Source: Gaiellasilicea sp963794385 (GTDB lineage: Bacteria; Actinomycetota; Thermoleophilia; Gaiellales; Gaiellaceae). Taken from it: a DNA stretch of 64,000 bases. Where the stretch lies: assembly GCA_963794385.1 (NCBI GenBank), contig CAWCDT010000007.1, forward strand, positions 124,001-188,000. The letters run 5' to 3'. Made by a program: the position numbers and the translations under genes. A model generated the notes under the pieces. The model was not told the origin of the DNA and did not search any database. It worked only from the letters and a program-made list of their open reading frames with translations. This document shows, piece by piece, positions 27,304-35,022 of the stretch (positions are counted from its first letter, which is position 1; each line of letters begins with the position of its first letter).

Positions 27304-27798
27304 CAGTTCTGCGGCCGTGTTCACGTTCACGAGCAGTCGTGTGTCGGTCTCGAGCACACGAGTGTTGACGCCGCGAAGCGAGTAGTCGCCCGAGGCGACG
27401 CGCCGCTCGAGCTCGGGGAGGTCGTGTTTCGAGTAGGCGCCGGGTAGCGGGCCTGTCTGCGGGACCGCGTTCGCCGCGCCGAGCTCGCGCAGCAGTTCGG
27501 CCGTGACGAGCGGGCAGTCGACCGGAAGGACGACGGCGGTCTCAGTCGTGGCCGCCCGGAGACCCGCGATCACGCCCGCGATCGGCGCGCGCGGCTCGGC
27601 TGGTTCGACGACGACGTCGAACGGCAGCTCGAGCTCGCCCTTGCCGACGGCGATCCGCTCGTCGCACGCCTCGCCGAGGATGCGCCAGGCCCGCTCGGCG
27701 AGCGTCTCGCCGCGCAGCGTCGCGAGCGCCTTCGGCGACCCGAACCTCGTCGATGCGCCACCGACCAGGAGCACGCCGGTCAGACGGTGATCCGCCAC
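27256..27798 (-). CDS. mobA: Molybdenum cofactor guanylyltransferase
   Basis: A 180-residue MobA-like nucleotidyltransferase, which adds GMP to molybdopterin to form the guanine dinucleotide cofactor needed by formate dehydrogenase. Motifs: LLVGGASTRFGSPKALATLR at the N-terminus and LPVDCPLVTAELLREL. The GTG at 27798 overlaps fdhD by 19 bases. A GTG at 27774 would remove part of the signature, so I chose the upstream one. It lies convergent to the formate dehydrogenase operon, next to fdhD, as expected for maturation genes. Confidence 0.87.
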   Translation of the reverse strand: MADHRLTGVLLVGGASTRFGSPKALATLRGETLAERAWRILGEACDERIAVGKGELELPFDVVVEPAEPRAPIAGVIAGLRAATTETAVVLPVDCPLVTAELLRELGAANAVPQTGPLPGAYSKHDLPELERRVASGDYSLRGVNTRVLETDTRLLVNVNTAAELSALEDDLTALDEHRA

Positions 27799-28559
27799 GG
27801 CTCCGTGTAGACGTTGAGCGACCCGCCGCGGACGAAGCCGCAGAGCGTGATCCCACGGTCGGCGGCAAGCTCGACCGCGAGCGAGGAGGGCGCGCCGACG
27901 GCGACGAGGATCGGGCAGCCCGCGACTGCGGCTTTCTGGACGAGCTCGAACGAAAGGCGGCCGCTGACGCACAGGATCGACCGGGAGAGGGGCAGCAGAC
28001 CGTCGAGGAAGGCGCGCCCGACCACCTTGTCCATCGCGTTGTGGCGACCGACGTCCTCGCGCACGCAGAGGAGCTCCCCCTCACCGGAGAAGAGCCCCGT
28101 CGCGTGCAGGCCGCCGGTCGCCGCGAAGGCCGCCTGCGCCTCGCGCAACCGCTCGGGCAGCTCCGCGACGAGCGACGCGAGCACGTGCAGATCGCTGTCG
28201 ACGGTGGCCGCCTCGACCGCCACCGCCTCCAGCGCGCCTTTGCCGCAGACGCCGCACGAGGAGGAGGTGTAGAAGTGCCGCTGCAGGCGGTCGAGGTCGA
28301 CGTCGGGCGCCTCGAGCTCGACCGTGTTGGCGGCGAAGTCGTCCGGCACGCGGGCGCGGATCGGCCGCAGACCTTCCGCGATCGCGAACCCGAGCGCAAG
28401 CTCCTCGTCGTGCCCCGGCGTCCGCATGGTCACGGCGACCGGAACGCCCCCGATCCGAAGCTCGAGCGGCTCCTCGACGGCGACGACGTCGCCGGCTTCC
28501 CCGCCGGGCACGCGCGTCACCCGCACCCGCGCCGTCGTGTGGGGCGGTGCCTCCTCCAC
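27780..28559 (-). CDS. fdhD: Formate dehydrogenase accessory sulfurtransferase
   Basis: A 259-residue FdhD protein, which transfers sulfur from a cysteine desulfurase to the molybdenum cofactor of formate dehydrogenase. The sulfur-relay cysteines are Cys102 and Cys105 in SSCGVCGK. Other family blocks are DEELALGFAIAEGL, CVREDVGRHNAMDKVVG and VSGRLSFELVQKA. The start is GTG. It is adjacent to mobA and faces the Sec-containing formate dehydrogenase, a coherent maturation set. Confidence 0.93.
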   Translation of the reverse strand: MEEAPPHTTARVRVTRVPGGEAGDVVAVEEPLELRIGGVPVAVTMRTPGHDEELALGFAIAEGLRPIRARVPDDFAANTVELEAPDVDLDRLQRHFYTSSSCGVCGKGALEAVAVEAATVDSDLHVLASLVAELPERLREAQAAFAATGGLHATGLFSGEGELLCVREDVGRHNAMDKVVGRAFLDGLLPLSRSILCVSGRLSFELVQKAAVAGCPILVAVGAPSSLAVELAADRGITLCGFVRGGSLNVYTEPWRITV

Positions 28560-28572
28560 GGCTCACAGCATC

Positions 28573-29238
28573 TCAGTCCTCGCCTGCGCCGGCGTCGGAC
28601 AGGATCGAGGCGATCTCGTCGTAGCCGGAACGACGCGCGTGCTCGAGCGGCGTCACGCCCTCGCGGTCGGCCAGACGTGTGTCGGCGCCGGCCTCGACGA
28701 GCAGGCGGACGATCTCCTGGTGCGCCGGACCGCCGTCGCCGAGGATGACCGCCTCGAGCAACGCCGTCCAGCCAAGATCGTTGACGTGATCGACGTCGAT
28801 TTCGGTCTCCAGAAGCGCGCGCACGATCTCCACGTGTCCGCGGTCGGCGGCCGGGATCAGCGCTGTCCCGCCGAAGCGGTTCGTGCTGCGTAGGTCCGGA
28901 CGCGCTCGAAGCACCTCGCGCAGCACGTCGAGATAGCCCGTCTCGCCGGTCGAGAGCAGTGCGTTCGTGCGCATGTCGTCCTGGAGATCGACGTCGGCGC
29001 CTGCTGCGACGAGCGCGCGCACCGTCTCCGCCGAGCCGGCATACGAGGCCGCCGTGACTGCGGTGCGACCGGTCTCATCCCGGCTGTCGATGTCGACTCC
29101 TTCCTCCAAGAGCCGCGCGACCTCCGCCGCGTCGCCGCGCTCGGCCGCCCGAACGAGCTTCACGTCGGGCCCGCCGCGGTCGGAGCCGCCGCACGCGCCG
29201 AGCAGCAAGGCGCAGGCGAAGAACGCAACGCGGGTTAT
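28573..29238 (-). CDS. Ankyrin-repeat lipoprotein, start codon unclear
   Basis: About 221 residues of lipoprotein signal (RVAFFACALLLGACGG) followed by five or so ankyrin repeats, for example AAERGDAAEVARLLEEGVDI, DETGRTAVTAASYAGSAET and DREGVTPLEHARRSGYDEI. It would be a surface-anchored binding protein. No ATG, GTG or TTG lies upstream of the signal peptide in frame. The given start is an ATA codon next to the glmS stop, so either an unusual start is used or a base is wrong. It is directly downstream of glmS. Confidence 0.7.
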   Translation of the reverse strand: MTRVAFFACALLLGACGGSDRGGPDVKLVRAAERGDAAEVARLLEEGVDIDSRDETGRTAVTAASYAGSAETVRALVAAGADVDLQDDMRTNALLSTGETGYLDVLREVLRARPDLRSTNRFGGTALIPAADRGHVEIVRALLETEIDVDHVNDLGWTALLEAVILGDGGPAHQEIVRLLVEAGADTRLADREGVTPLEHARRSGYDEIASILSDAGAGED

Positions 29239-31061
29239 TCGACCGTGACTGTCTTCGCGAGGTTGCGCGGCTGGTCGACGTTGAGGCCCCGCAGCCGCGC
29301 GATCCGGTAGGCGAGCAGCTGGAGCGGGATGATCGCGAGTACCGCCTGCAGGAACTTCGGCGTCTTCGGCACGTAAATGACGTCGTCGGCGTGGTGCTGG
29401 ATGTCCTCGTTGCCGTCGGTCGCGATCGCGATCACGTGGGCGCCGCGCGCACGCACCTCCTGGATGTTCGAGACGAGCTTGTCGTAGACGTGGATGTCGG
29501 TTGCCACCACAACGACGGGCGTGTCCTCGTCGAGGAGGGCGATCGGCCCGTGCTTCATCTCGCCGGCCGAGTACGCCTCGGTCGGGATGTAGCTGATCTC
29601 CTTCAGCTTCAGCGCCCCTTCGAGCGCGACCGGCAGGCCGATGTGACGGCCGAGGTAGAGGAAGAACGGCCGGTCCCAGAAGCGCTGGGCGATCTCCTCG
29701 ATCGGATGATCGCCGTCGAAGAAGCGATCGATCCGCTTCGGCAGCGCGTAGACCTGGTCGAGGATGAACGAGAGCTCGCCGGGTGGCATCGTCTGGCGCA
29801 CCTGCGCGAGCTTGAGCGCGACGAGGTAGAGCAGCGACACCTGCGCCGTGAAGGTCTTCGAAGCCGCAACGCCGACCTCGAGCCCGCAGCGGGTGTAGAG
29901 GACCGAGTCGACCTCGCGGGTGATCTGCGAGCCCATCATGTTCGTGATCGCGACGGTCCGCGCTCCCTTCTGGCGGGCGAGCTTCATCGCCTCGATCGTG
30001 TCGCGCGTCTCGCCCGACTGCGAGATTCCGATCACGAGCGTGGCCTCGTCGATCACCGGGTTGCGGTAAATCCACTCGGAGGCGATGTCGGGCTCGACCG
30101 GGACGCGCGCCCACTCCTCGATCACGTACCGGCCGACAACGCCGGCGTGGTACGCGGTGCCGCAGGCGAGGATCACGATCCGGCGCAGCTCGCGCACTTC
30201 GTCCTCCGTCATGCCGAGGCCCTCGAGCACGAGCGTCCCGTGGCGGACGCGGTCGCCGATCGTCTCGGCGACGGCCTCCGACTGCTCGTAGATCTCCTTG
30301 AGCATGAACGTCTCGTAGCCGCCCTTCTCGGCGCCCTCGTCGTCCCAGTCGAGCTCGAGCGGCTCGTGCTCGACGGCCGTCCCGTCGGGCCGCGTGAACG
30401 TCGCGCCCGCCGGCGTGATCTCGACGATGTCGCCGTCGTCCGGGAACTGGACCCAGCGCGTCTCGCGGAGGAAGGCTGCGGCGTTCGAGGCGAGGAACAT
30501 CTCCCCCTCGCCGATCCCGACCACGAGCGGCGTCTGGTGGCGGGCCGCCACGAGCACGTCCGGGTGGTCGTGGTGGATGACGACGAAGGTGAAGTGGCCT
30601 TCGAGATCCCCGTAGGTGCGCCGGACCGCCTCGGCCAGATCACCCTCGTAGTGCCGCTCGATCAGATGCGTGACCGTCTCCGCGTCCGTCTCGGAGGTGA
30701 AGACATGGCCGTCGGCAATGAGGCTTTCGCGCAGCTCACGGTAGTTCTCGATGATTCCGTTCAGGACGATCGAGAGCTTCGAGCCGTCGCAGCCGGCGAG
30801 GGGGTGTGCATTCGCCTCGGTGACGCCGCCGTGTGTGGCCCAGCGGGTGTGGCCGAGACCGTGCGTGGCGTGCGAGCCGTTCGGGCCGGCCGCCTCCTTC
30901 AGGTTCTGCAGGTTGCCTACCGCGCGGACGTAATCGAGGCCGCTCTCCTCACGGAGTGCGATGCCGGCCGAGTCGTAGCCGCGGTACTCCAGCCGCTCGA
31001 GGCCGTGGAGCAGCAGCTCCTTGCATTCCCTGGGCCCGACGTATCCGATGATCCCGCACAT
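29235..31061 (-). CDS. glmS: Glutamine--fructose-6-phosphate aminotransferase (isomerizing)
   Basis: A 608-residue enzyme making glucosamine-6-phosphate, the first step to UDP-GlcNAc. It starts MCGIIGYVG, with the N-terminal Cys as the amidotransferase nucleophile. The glutaminase domain has RWATHGGVTEANAHPL. Two SIS domains follow (ILACGTAYHAGVVGRYVIE and GISQSGETRDTIEA), and the C-terminus is NLAKTVTVE. The ATG at 31059-31061 is preceded by a GGGGGG run. glmM lies just upstream on the same strand. Confidence 0.96.
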   Translation of the reverse strand: MCGIIGYVGPRECKELLLHGLERLEYRGYDSAGIALREESGLDYVRAVGNLQNLKEAAGPNGSHATHGLGHTRWATHGGVTEANAHPLAGCDGSKLSIVLNGIIENYRELRESLIADGHVFTSETDAETVTHLIERHYEGDLAEAVRRTYGDLEGHFTFVVIHHDHPDVLVAARHQTPLVVGIGEGEMFLASNAAAFLRETRWVQFPDDGDIVEITPAGATFTRPDGTAVEHEPLELDWDDEGAEKGGYETFMLKEIYEQSEAVAETIGDRVRHGTLVLEGLGMTEDEVRELRRIVILACGTAYHAGVVGRYVIEEWARVPVEPDIASEWIYRNPVIDEATLVIGISQSGETRDTIEAMKLARQKGARTVAITNMMGSQITREVDSVLYTRCGLEVGVAASKTFTAQVSLLYLVALKLAQVRQTMPPGELSFILDQVYALPKRIDRFFDGDHPIEEIAQRFWDRPFFLYLGRHIGLPVALEGALKLKEISYIPTEAYSAGEMKHGPIALLDEDTPVVVVATDIHVYDKLVSNIQEVRARGAHVIAIATDGNEDIQHHADDVIYVPKTPKFLQAVLAIIPLQLLAYRIARLRGLNVDQPRNLAKTVTVE

Positions 31062-31120
31062 CCAAGCCCCCCTTTTCACCGCGACCGCAACGATTCCGAG
31101 AAAGCACAAGAGCCCGGCAC

Positions 31121-31157
31121 CGGTTTTCGCTGGAAAACCGTCCCGCTGCGTCGCGGG
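31121..31157. repeat. Two tandem hairpins between glmM and glmS
   Basis: CGGTTTTCGCTGGAAAACCG (31121-31140) is an 8-base-pair hairpin with loop GCTG. Next to it CCCGC (31142-31146) pairs with GCGGG (31153-31157). On the minus strand the second hairpin directly follows the glmM stop. They could attenuate or process the glmM-glmS message. The first is AT-rich and resembles other short palindromes in this window. I see no glmS ribozyme. Confidence 0.55.
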
Positions 31158-32418
31158 TCAGCCGAGCTCCCCCTGTACGAGGGAGGCGATCCTACCACAG
31201 AGATCGCGCGCCTCCTGCTCCGTTTCTGCCTCTCCGAGAACCCTAATCAAAGGTTCAGTCCCCGAGGCTCGCACGAGCACCCGCGCTTTGCCGTTCAGCG
31301 CGGTGTTCAGGCGTTCCGCCTCCGCGAGCGCAGCCTGCGGCACGTCGCCGCCGCCCACGCGGACGTTTTCCTGCACCTGCGCGTACTTCGGCATCACACT
31401 CGCCGCCTCGGCGAGAGTCGTCCCACGGATCGCGTCGCAGAGGAGCAGCGCCGCCGCGAGGCCGTCGCCGGTGACGTGGTCACGCAGGCAGATCAGGTGG
31501 CCGGACTGCTCGCCGCCCAGGATCGCCCCCTCGCGCCGCAGCGCTTCGAGCACGTAGCGGTCGCCGACGGCGGTGGTGAGCACGCGAATGCCCCGCTCCT
31601 CCATCAGACCGGTGGAAGCCGAGGTTCGTCATCACCGTCACCGCGACGACGTCAACGTCGAGGTGGAGGGCGAGGATGGCGAGGATCTGGTCGCCGTCGA
31701 CAGTCTCGCCGTTGGCGTCCACGGCGAGCATGCGGTCGCCGTCCCCGTCGAAGGCGACGCCGAGGTCGAGTCGCTTCTCTCGCACTTCGCGCGAGAGAAG
31801 CGATAGGTCGGTTGCTCCACAACCCAGGTTGATGTTCTCGCCGTCGGGCTCATTGCCGACCGCGGTGACCTCCGCACCGAGCTGCTCGAAGGCCTGCGGT
31901 GCGATCCCGGAGTACGCCCCGTTCGCACAGTCGACCGCGATCCTGAGTCCGGACAGGTCGGTCCCGAACCGTTCGACGATGTGCTCGAGGTAGCTGTCCG
32001 TCGCAACGTCTACGCGGTCGACCGTGCCGCCGCCAGTCTCGGGCGCATCGAGCAGCGCCTCGATCTCCTCCTCCGACGCATCGGTCAGCTTGTTGCCGTC
32101 GGCGTCGAAGAACTTGACCCCGTTGTATGCAGGCGGGTTGTGCGAGGCGGAGATGACGACGCCGAGGTCGAGTGCGAGCAGCGCGACGGCCGGTGTCGGC
32201 AACACGCCCGCGAGCACGGCATTCCCGCCGGCGTCGACGACGCCGCGCGCGAATGCCTCCTCCAGCTCGGGGCCGGAGCCGCGCGTGTCGCGGCCGACGA
32301 AGACGCGGCCGCGGCCGGACCACAGCGTCGCCGCCTTGCCGAGCCGCTCCACGAGCTCGACGGTGAGTCCCTCGCCGACGATCCCACGTACCCCGTCGGT
32401 GCCGAAATAGCGCCTCAC
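31158..32418 (-). CDS. glmM: Phosphoglucosamine mutase (reading frame interrupted)
   Basis: Interconverts glucosamine-6-phosphate and glucosamine-1-phosphate. The N-terminal part (from 32418) begins MRRYFGTDGVRGIVGE and has the phosphoserine site VISASHNPPAYNGVKFF and the metal site AFDGDGDRMLAVD. The C-terminal part lies in the +1 frame (MEERGIRVLTTAVGDRYV, GGEQSGHLI, VRASGTEPLIRVLGEA). The frames meet near 31610 at CACCGGTCTGATGGAGG, with one extra base. Joined length is about 420 residues. glmM is usually essential, so a sequence error is likely. Confidence 0.9.
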
Positions 32419-32427
32419 GGGCGCGGG

Positions 32428-32823
32428 CTAGCGCTTCGAGAACTGGGGCGCCTTGCGCGCCTTGTGCAGCCCGGCCTTCTTGCGCTCGACCTGGCGGGCG
32501 TCGCGTGTGAGGAAGCCCTCGCGCTTCAGCGCGACGCGCAGCTCGGGGTCCGCCTCGACGAGCGCGCGGGCGATCCCGTGCCGGACCGCGCCGGCCTGGC
32601 CGGACGGCCCACCGCCGTGGACGCGCACACGGATGTCGAACGTCCCCTCGACCCCGGCCGTCTTCAGCGGGGCAAGTGCCGCGACGCGGTGGGTCATGCG
32701 CGGGAAGTAGTCCTCGAGCGTGCGGCCGTTGAACCAGGTCTTGCCGTCGCCGGGACGAAGGATCACGCGGGCGACGGACGTCTTGCGCTTGCCGGTGCCG
32801 AAGTACTGGGCCTGCTCTGCCAC
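32428..32823 (-). CDS. rpsI: 30S ribosomal protein S9
   Basis: A 131-residue S9 with the typical GTGKRKTSVARV at the N-terminus, VHGGGPSGQAGAVRHGIARAL in the middle, and the C-terminal KKAGLHKARKAPQFSKR whose tail contacts P-site tRNA. The start is GTG at 32823, sharing one base with the rplM stop (TAGTG). rplM, rpsI and glmM in this order is a common arrangement in actinobacteria and related groups. Confidence 0.96.
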   Translation of the reverse strand: MAEQAQYFGTGKRKTSVARVILRPGDGKTWFNGRTLEDYFPRMTHRVAALAPLKTAGVEGTFDIRVRVHGGGPSGQAGAVRHGIARALVEADPELRVALKREGFLTRDARQVERKKAGLHKARKAPQFSKR

Positions 32824-33254
32824 TACGAAACCTCCAACGTCTTCGGGGCCTGGGCCTCGTGCGGGTGCGTCGGCCCAGCGTAGATCTTGAGCTTCGTGAT
32901 CTGCTGGCGCGCGAGCCGGTTCCGCGGAAGCATCCCCTTGACCGCCTTGCGCAGCACTTCGGTCGGCCGCCGCTCGAGCTGCTCGCGCAGCGTCCGCGAG
33001 CGCAGCCCGCCGGGGTAGCCCGAGTGCCGGTGATACATCTTCTGGTCGAGCTTCTGGCCGGTGACCGCGATCTTCTCGGCGTTGACGACGATCACGAAGT
33101 CGCCGGTGTCGACGTGCGGCGTGTAGGCCGGCTTGTTCTTGCCCCGCAGCGTGTCGGCGATCTGGGTCGCGAGACGGCCGAGGGTCTTGCCGTCGGCGTC
33201 GACGACGTACCACTCGCGTGCGATCTCGCCCGGCTTTGCGCTGTAGGTCTTCAT
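32823..33254 (-). CDS. rplM: 50S ribosomal protein L13
   Basis: A 143-residue L13. Family blocks: REWYVVDADGKTLGRLATQI, VDTGDFVIVVNAEKIAVTG, MYHRHSGYPGGLRSRTLREQ and AVKGMLPRNRLAR. The start is ATG at 33252-33254. There is no clear Shine-Dalgarno sequence, and a short palindrome (33264-33278) lies 10 bases upstream, inside the end of the MFS gene. The operon continues into rpsI. Confidence 0.96.
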   Translation of the reverse strand: MKTYSAKPGEIAREWYVVDADGKTLGRLATQIADTLRGKNKPAYTPHVDTGDFVIVVNAEKIAVTGQKLDQKMYHRHSGYPGGLRSRTLREQLERRPTEVLRKAVKGMLPRNRLARQQITKLKIYAGPTHPHEAQAPKTLEVS

Positions 33255-33255
33255 T

Positions 33256-34494
33256 TCACAGGCTGTCTTTTACAGACAAAGGGCGCACATCGGGTGCGCC
33301 GGCGGCGGATCGTAGCAGAATCCAGGCCGCCGGAACGACGACGAAAGCCGTCGCGGCGACCGCGAGCGCCTCGACGCCGACCTCGCTGTAGAAGACGCCG
33401 CCGAGCAGCACGAGGGCCGCGCCGGTGAAGCTCGACAGCTGGTCGGTCAACCCGATCAGCTTGCCCCGCTCGGCCGGGAGCGCGCGGTCGGCGAGCTCCG
33501 TCACCGCGGCGACGTAGGAGACGTTCCAGCCGAGGCCGAGCAGGAAGAGCGAGGCGGAGACCCAGAAAACGCTCTCGAACCAGGCGAGGGCAAGCGTGGA
33601 AACGCCCATCAGCAGCAGGCCCGCGACCTGGCCCGGACGCCGCCCGACCGCGTCCACGATCTGGCCGATCACGAGCACGAGCGCGTACATGCCGACGATG
33701 TGGAGGCTGATCACGGTGAACACGTCGGACTGGTGGTGGCCGTGGTCGATCACCAGGTAGCCGGTCAGGTTCATCACCGAGACCATGCAGGCGAAGCTGG
33801 CGATCGCCGCGACAAGCGCCGTCAGCACACCAGGGCGGCGGACGATCTCGCGGAGCGGCGCAGCCTCCTCGTCGGTGCCGCCGGCATCGAAGTGGAGCTT
33901 CTGGGCGATCGTGCGCGGGTCCGGGCGGACGCAGAGGACGAGCACGAGGCCGATCACCATGATTCCGGCGGCGGCGATCCACGGCAGCACGAGCGCCTCC
34001 AAGTCGAGCTCCTTGCCCGCGAACAGCGGCCGGAAGACGAGCGGGCCGAGCGCCGCGCCGAAGAGCGCGCCGAAGAGGACGTACGAGATCCCACGCGCGC
34101 GACGCGCAGGCGGATACATGTCGGCCGCCGCCGCCCTCGAGAGCAGAATCGTCCCCTGCGCAACCCCGACGAGCGCGAAGCCGGCGATCACGAGCAAAGC
34201 CGAGTCGACCTCGCAGCCGAGTGCGGTCGTCAGGCAGCCGCCGATCCCGGCGAGACAGCCGCCCGCGAGCACGGGGATCCGGCCGTAGCGGTCCATCAGC
34301 CGGCCGGCGGGAAGCGCGGCTAGCGCTCCGGCGGTGAGGAAGATGGCCGGCCCGAGGCCGAGGATCCCCTCGACGTCGGTGACGAGCACGAGCGTCACGG
34401 TCCCGACCGCAACGGCGAGCTGGACCATGCCGGAGAGCGACGTCAGCGTCGCCGCGAGCAGGATCGTGTTGCGCCGGATCGGGAACTGCTCCAT
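33256..34494 (-). CDS. Major facilitator superfamily transporter
   Basis: A 412-residue, 12-helix MFS permease. The loop motif after helix 2 reads GRLMDRYGRIPVLAGG, and a similar one after helix 8 reads VDAVGRRPGQVAG. A cytoplasmic linker (about 190-215) is charged. Closest in feel to drug or sugar efflux MFS proteins. The substrate is unknown. The C-terminal codons (APDVRPLSVKDSL) coincide with a 7-base-pair hairpin and a palindrome directly before rplM. The gene upstream, a UDG-like protein, ends 9 bases away. Confidence 0.88.
   Translation of the reverse strand: MEQFPIRRNTILLAATLTSLSGMVQLAVAVGTVTLVLVTDVEGILGLGPAIFLTAGALAALPAGRLMDRYGRIPVLAGGCLAGIGGCLTTALGCEVDSALLVIAGFALVGVAQGTILLSRAAAADMYPPARRARGISYVLFGALFGAALGPLVFRPLFAGKELDLEALVLPWIAAAGIMVIGLVLVLCVRPDPRTIAQKLHFDAGGTDEEAAPLREIVRRPGVLTALVAAIASFACMVSVMNLTGYLVIDHGHHQSDVFTVISLHIVGMYALVLVIGQIVDAVGRRPGQVAGLLLMGVSTLALAWFESVFWVSASLFLLGLGWNVSYVAAVTELADRALPAERGKLIGLTDQLSSFTGAALVLLGGVFYSEVGVEALAVAATAFVVVPAAWILLRSAAGAPDVRPLSVKDSL
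33264..33300. repeat. Palindrome and hairpin upstream of rplM
   Basis: TGTCTTTTACAGACA (33264-33278) has 5-base arms around an AT-rich centre. Beside it GGCGCAC (33282-33288) pairs with GTGCGCC (33294-33300). On the minus strand this is a GC hairpin followed by a T-containing stretch, just before the rplM start. It might reduce readthrough from the MFS gene or fold in the rplM leader. Confidence 0.45.
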
Positions 34495-34503
34495 CGCCGC
34501 AGC

Positions 34504-35016
34504 CTACGCCAGCGCCGCGCGGAGACCTGCGCGGAAGGCGGACGCACCGCCGTGGGACGGATGGCGCACGTAGCGGCCGCCGAGCCTGGCGTGGGCGAGC
34601 CGGCCGACCGGGAGCACGCGGCGGGCGCAGGCGAGCTCGGCGAGGAACGGCGCGCCTGCCTCGATCTCGCCGCGCGTCGGCGGTCGGTTCGAGCTGTTCG
34701 TGCCGGGATGAGTGGGAACGAGGTTCCAGAGCAGGACGTCGTTCGCGATCCCGAGCTCAGCGAGCACGCGGTGGACGATCGTCGCCGTCGCCTCGGCCGG
34801 GCCCGTTCCCGTCAGCTGCCGCTCCGAGGTGAGCGGGATGCCCGAGACACGCGTGCCCCGGTAGCCGGGAGCCTCGGCGACGAGCAGCAGCGACGCGCCA
34901 ACCTTCGCGGCCAGGTACGCCTCGAGCCGGTCGCGCAGGAGCCCCGAGTCGGCGTACTGGTTGAACGTCGCGCCGATCCGCGCCGCTGCGAGCCGCTCGA
35001 CGAAGCCCGTCTCCAT
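34504..35016 (-). CDS. Uracil-DNA glycosylase superfamily protein
   Basis: A 170-residue protein of the UDG superfamily. LLLVAEAPGYRGTRVSGIPL corresponds to the first active-site motif, LWNLVPTHPGTNSSNRPP to the middle, and RHPSHGG to the second motif with the conserved His. There are no Cys clusters like those of family 4 enzymes. It probably excises a damaged base, but specificity is not evident. It lies between the MFS transporter and the divergent acylphosphatase. Confidence 0.75.
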   Translation of the reverse strand: METGFVERLAAARIGATFNQYADSGLLRDRLEAYLAAKVGASLLLVAEAPGYRGTRVSGIPLTSERQLTGTGPAEATATIVHRVLAELGIANDVLLWNLVPTHPGTNSSNRPPTRGEIEAGAPFLAELACARRVLPVGRLAHARLGGRYVRHPSHGGASAFRAGLRAALA

Positions 35017-35022
35017 CGAGAA

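Noticed and set aside
31062..31157. A glmS ribozyme upstream of glmS
   Set aside because: The region is under 100 bases and shows only two simple hairpins, without the pseudoknotted core expected for the ribozyme.
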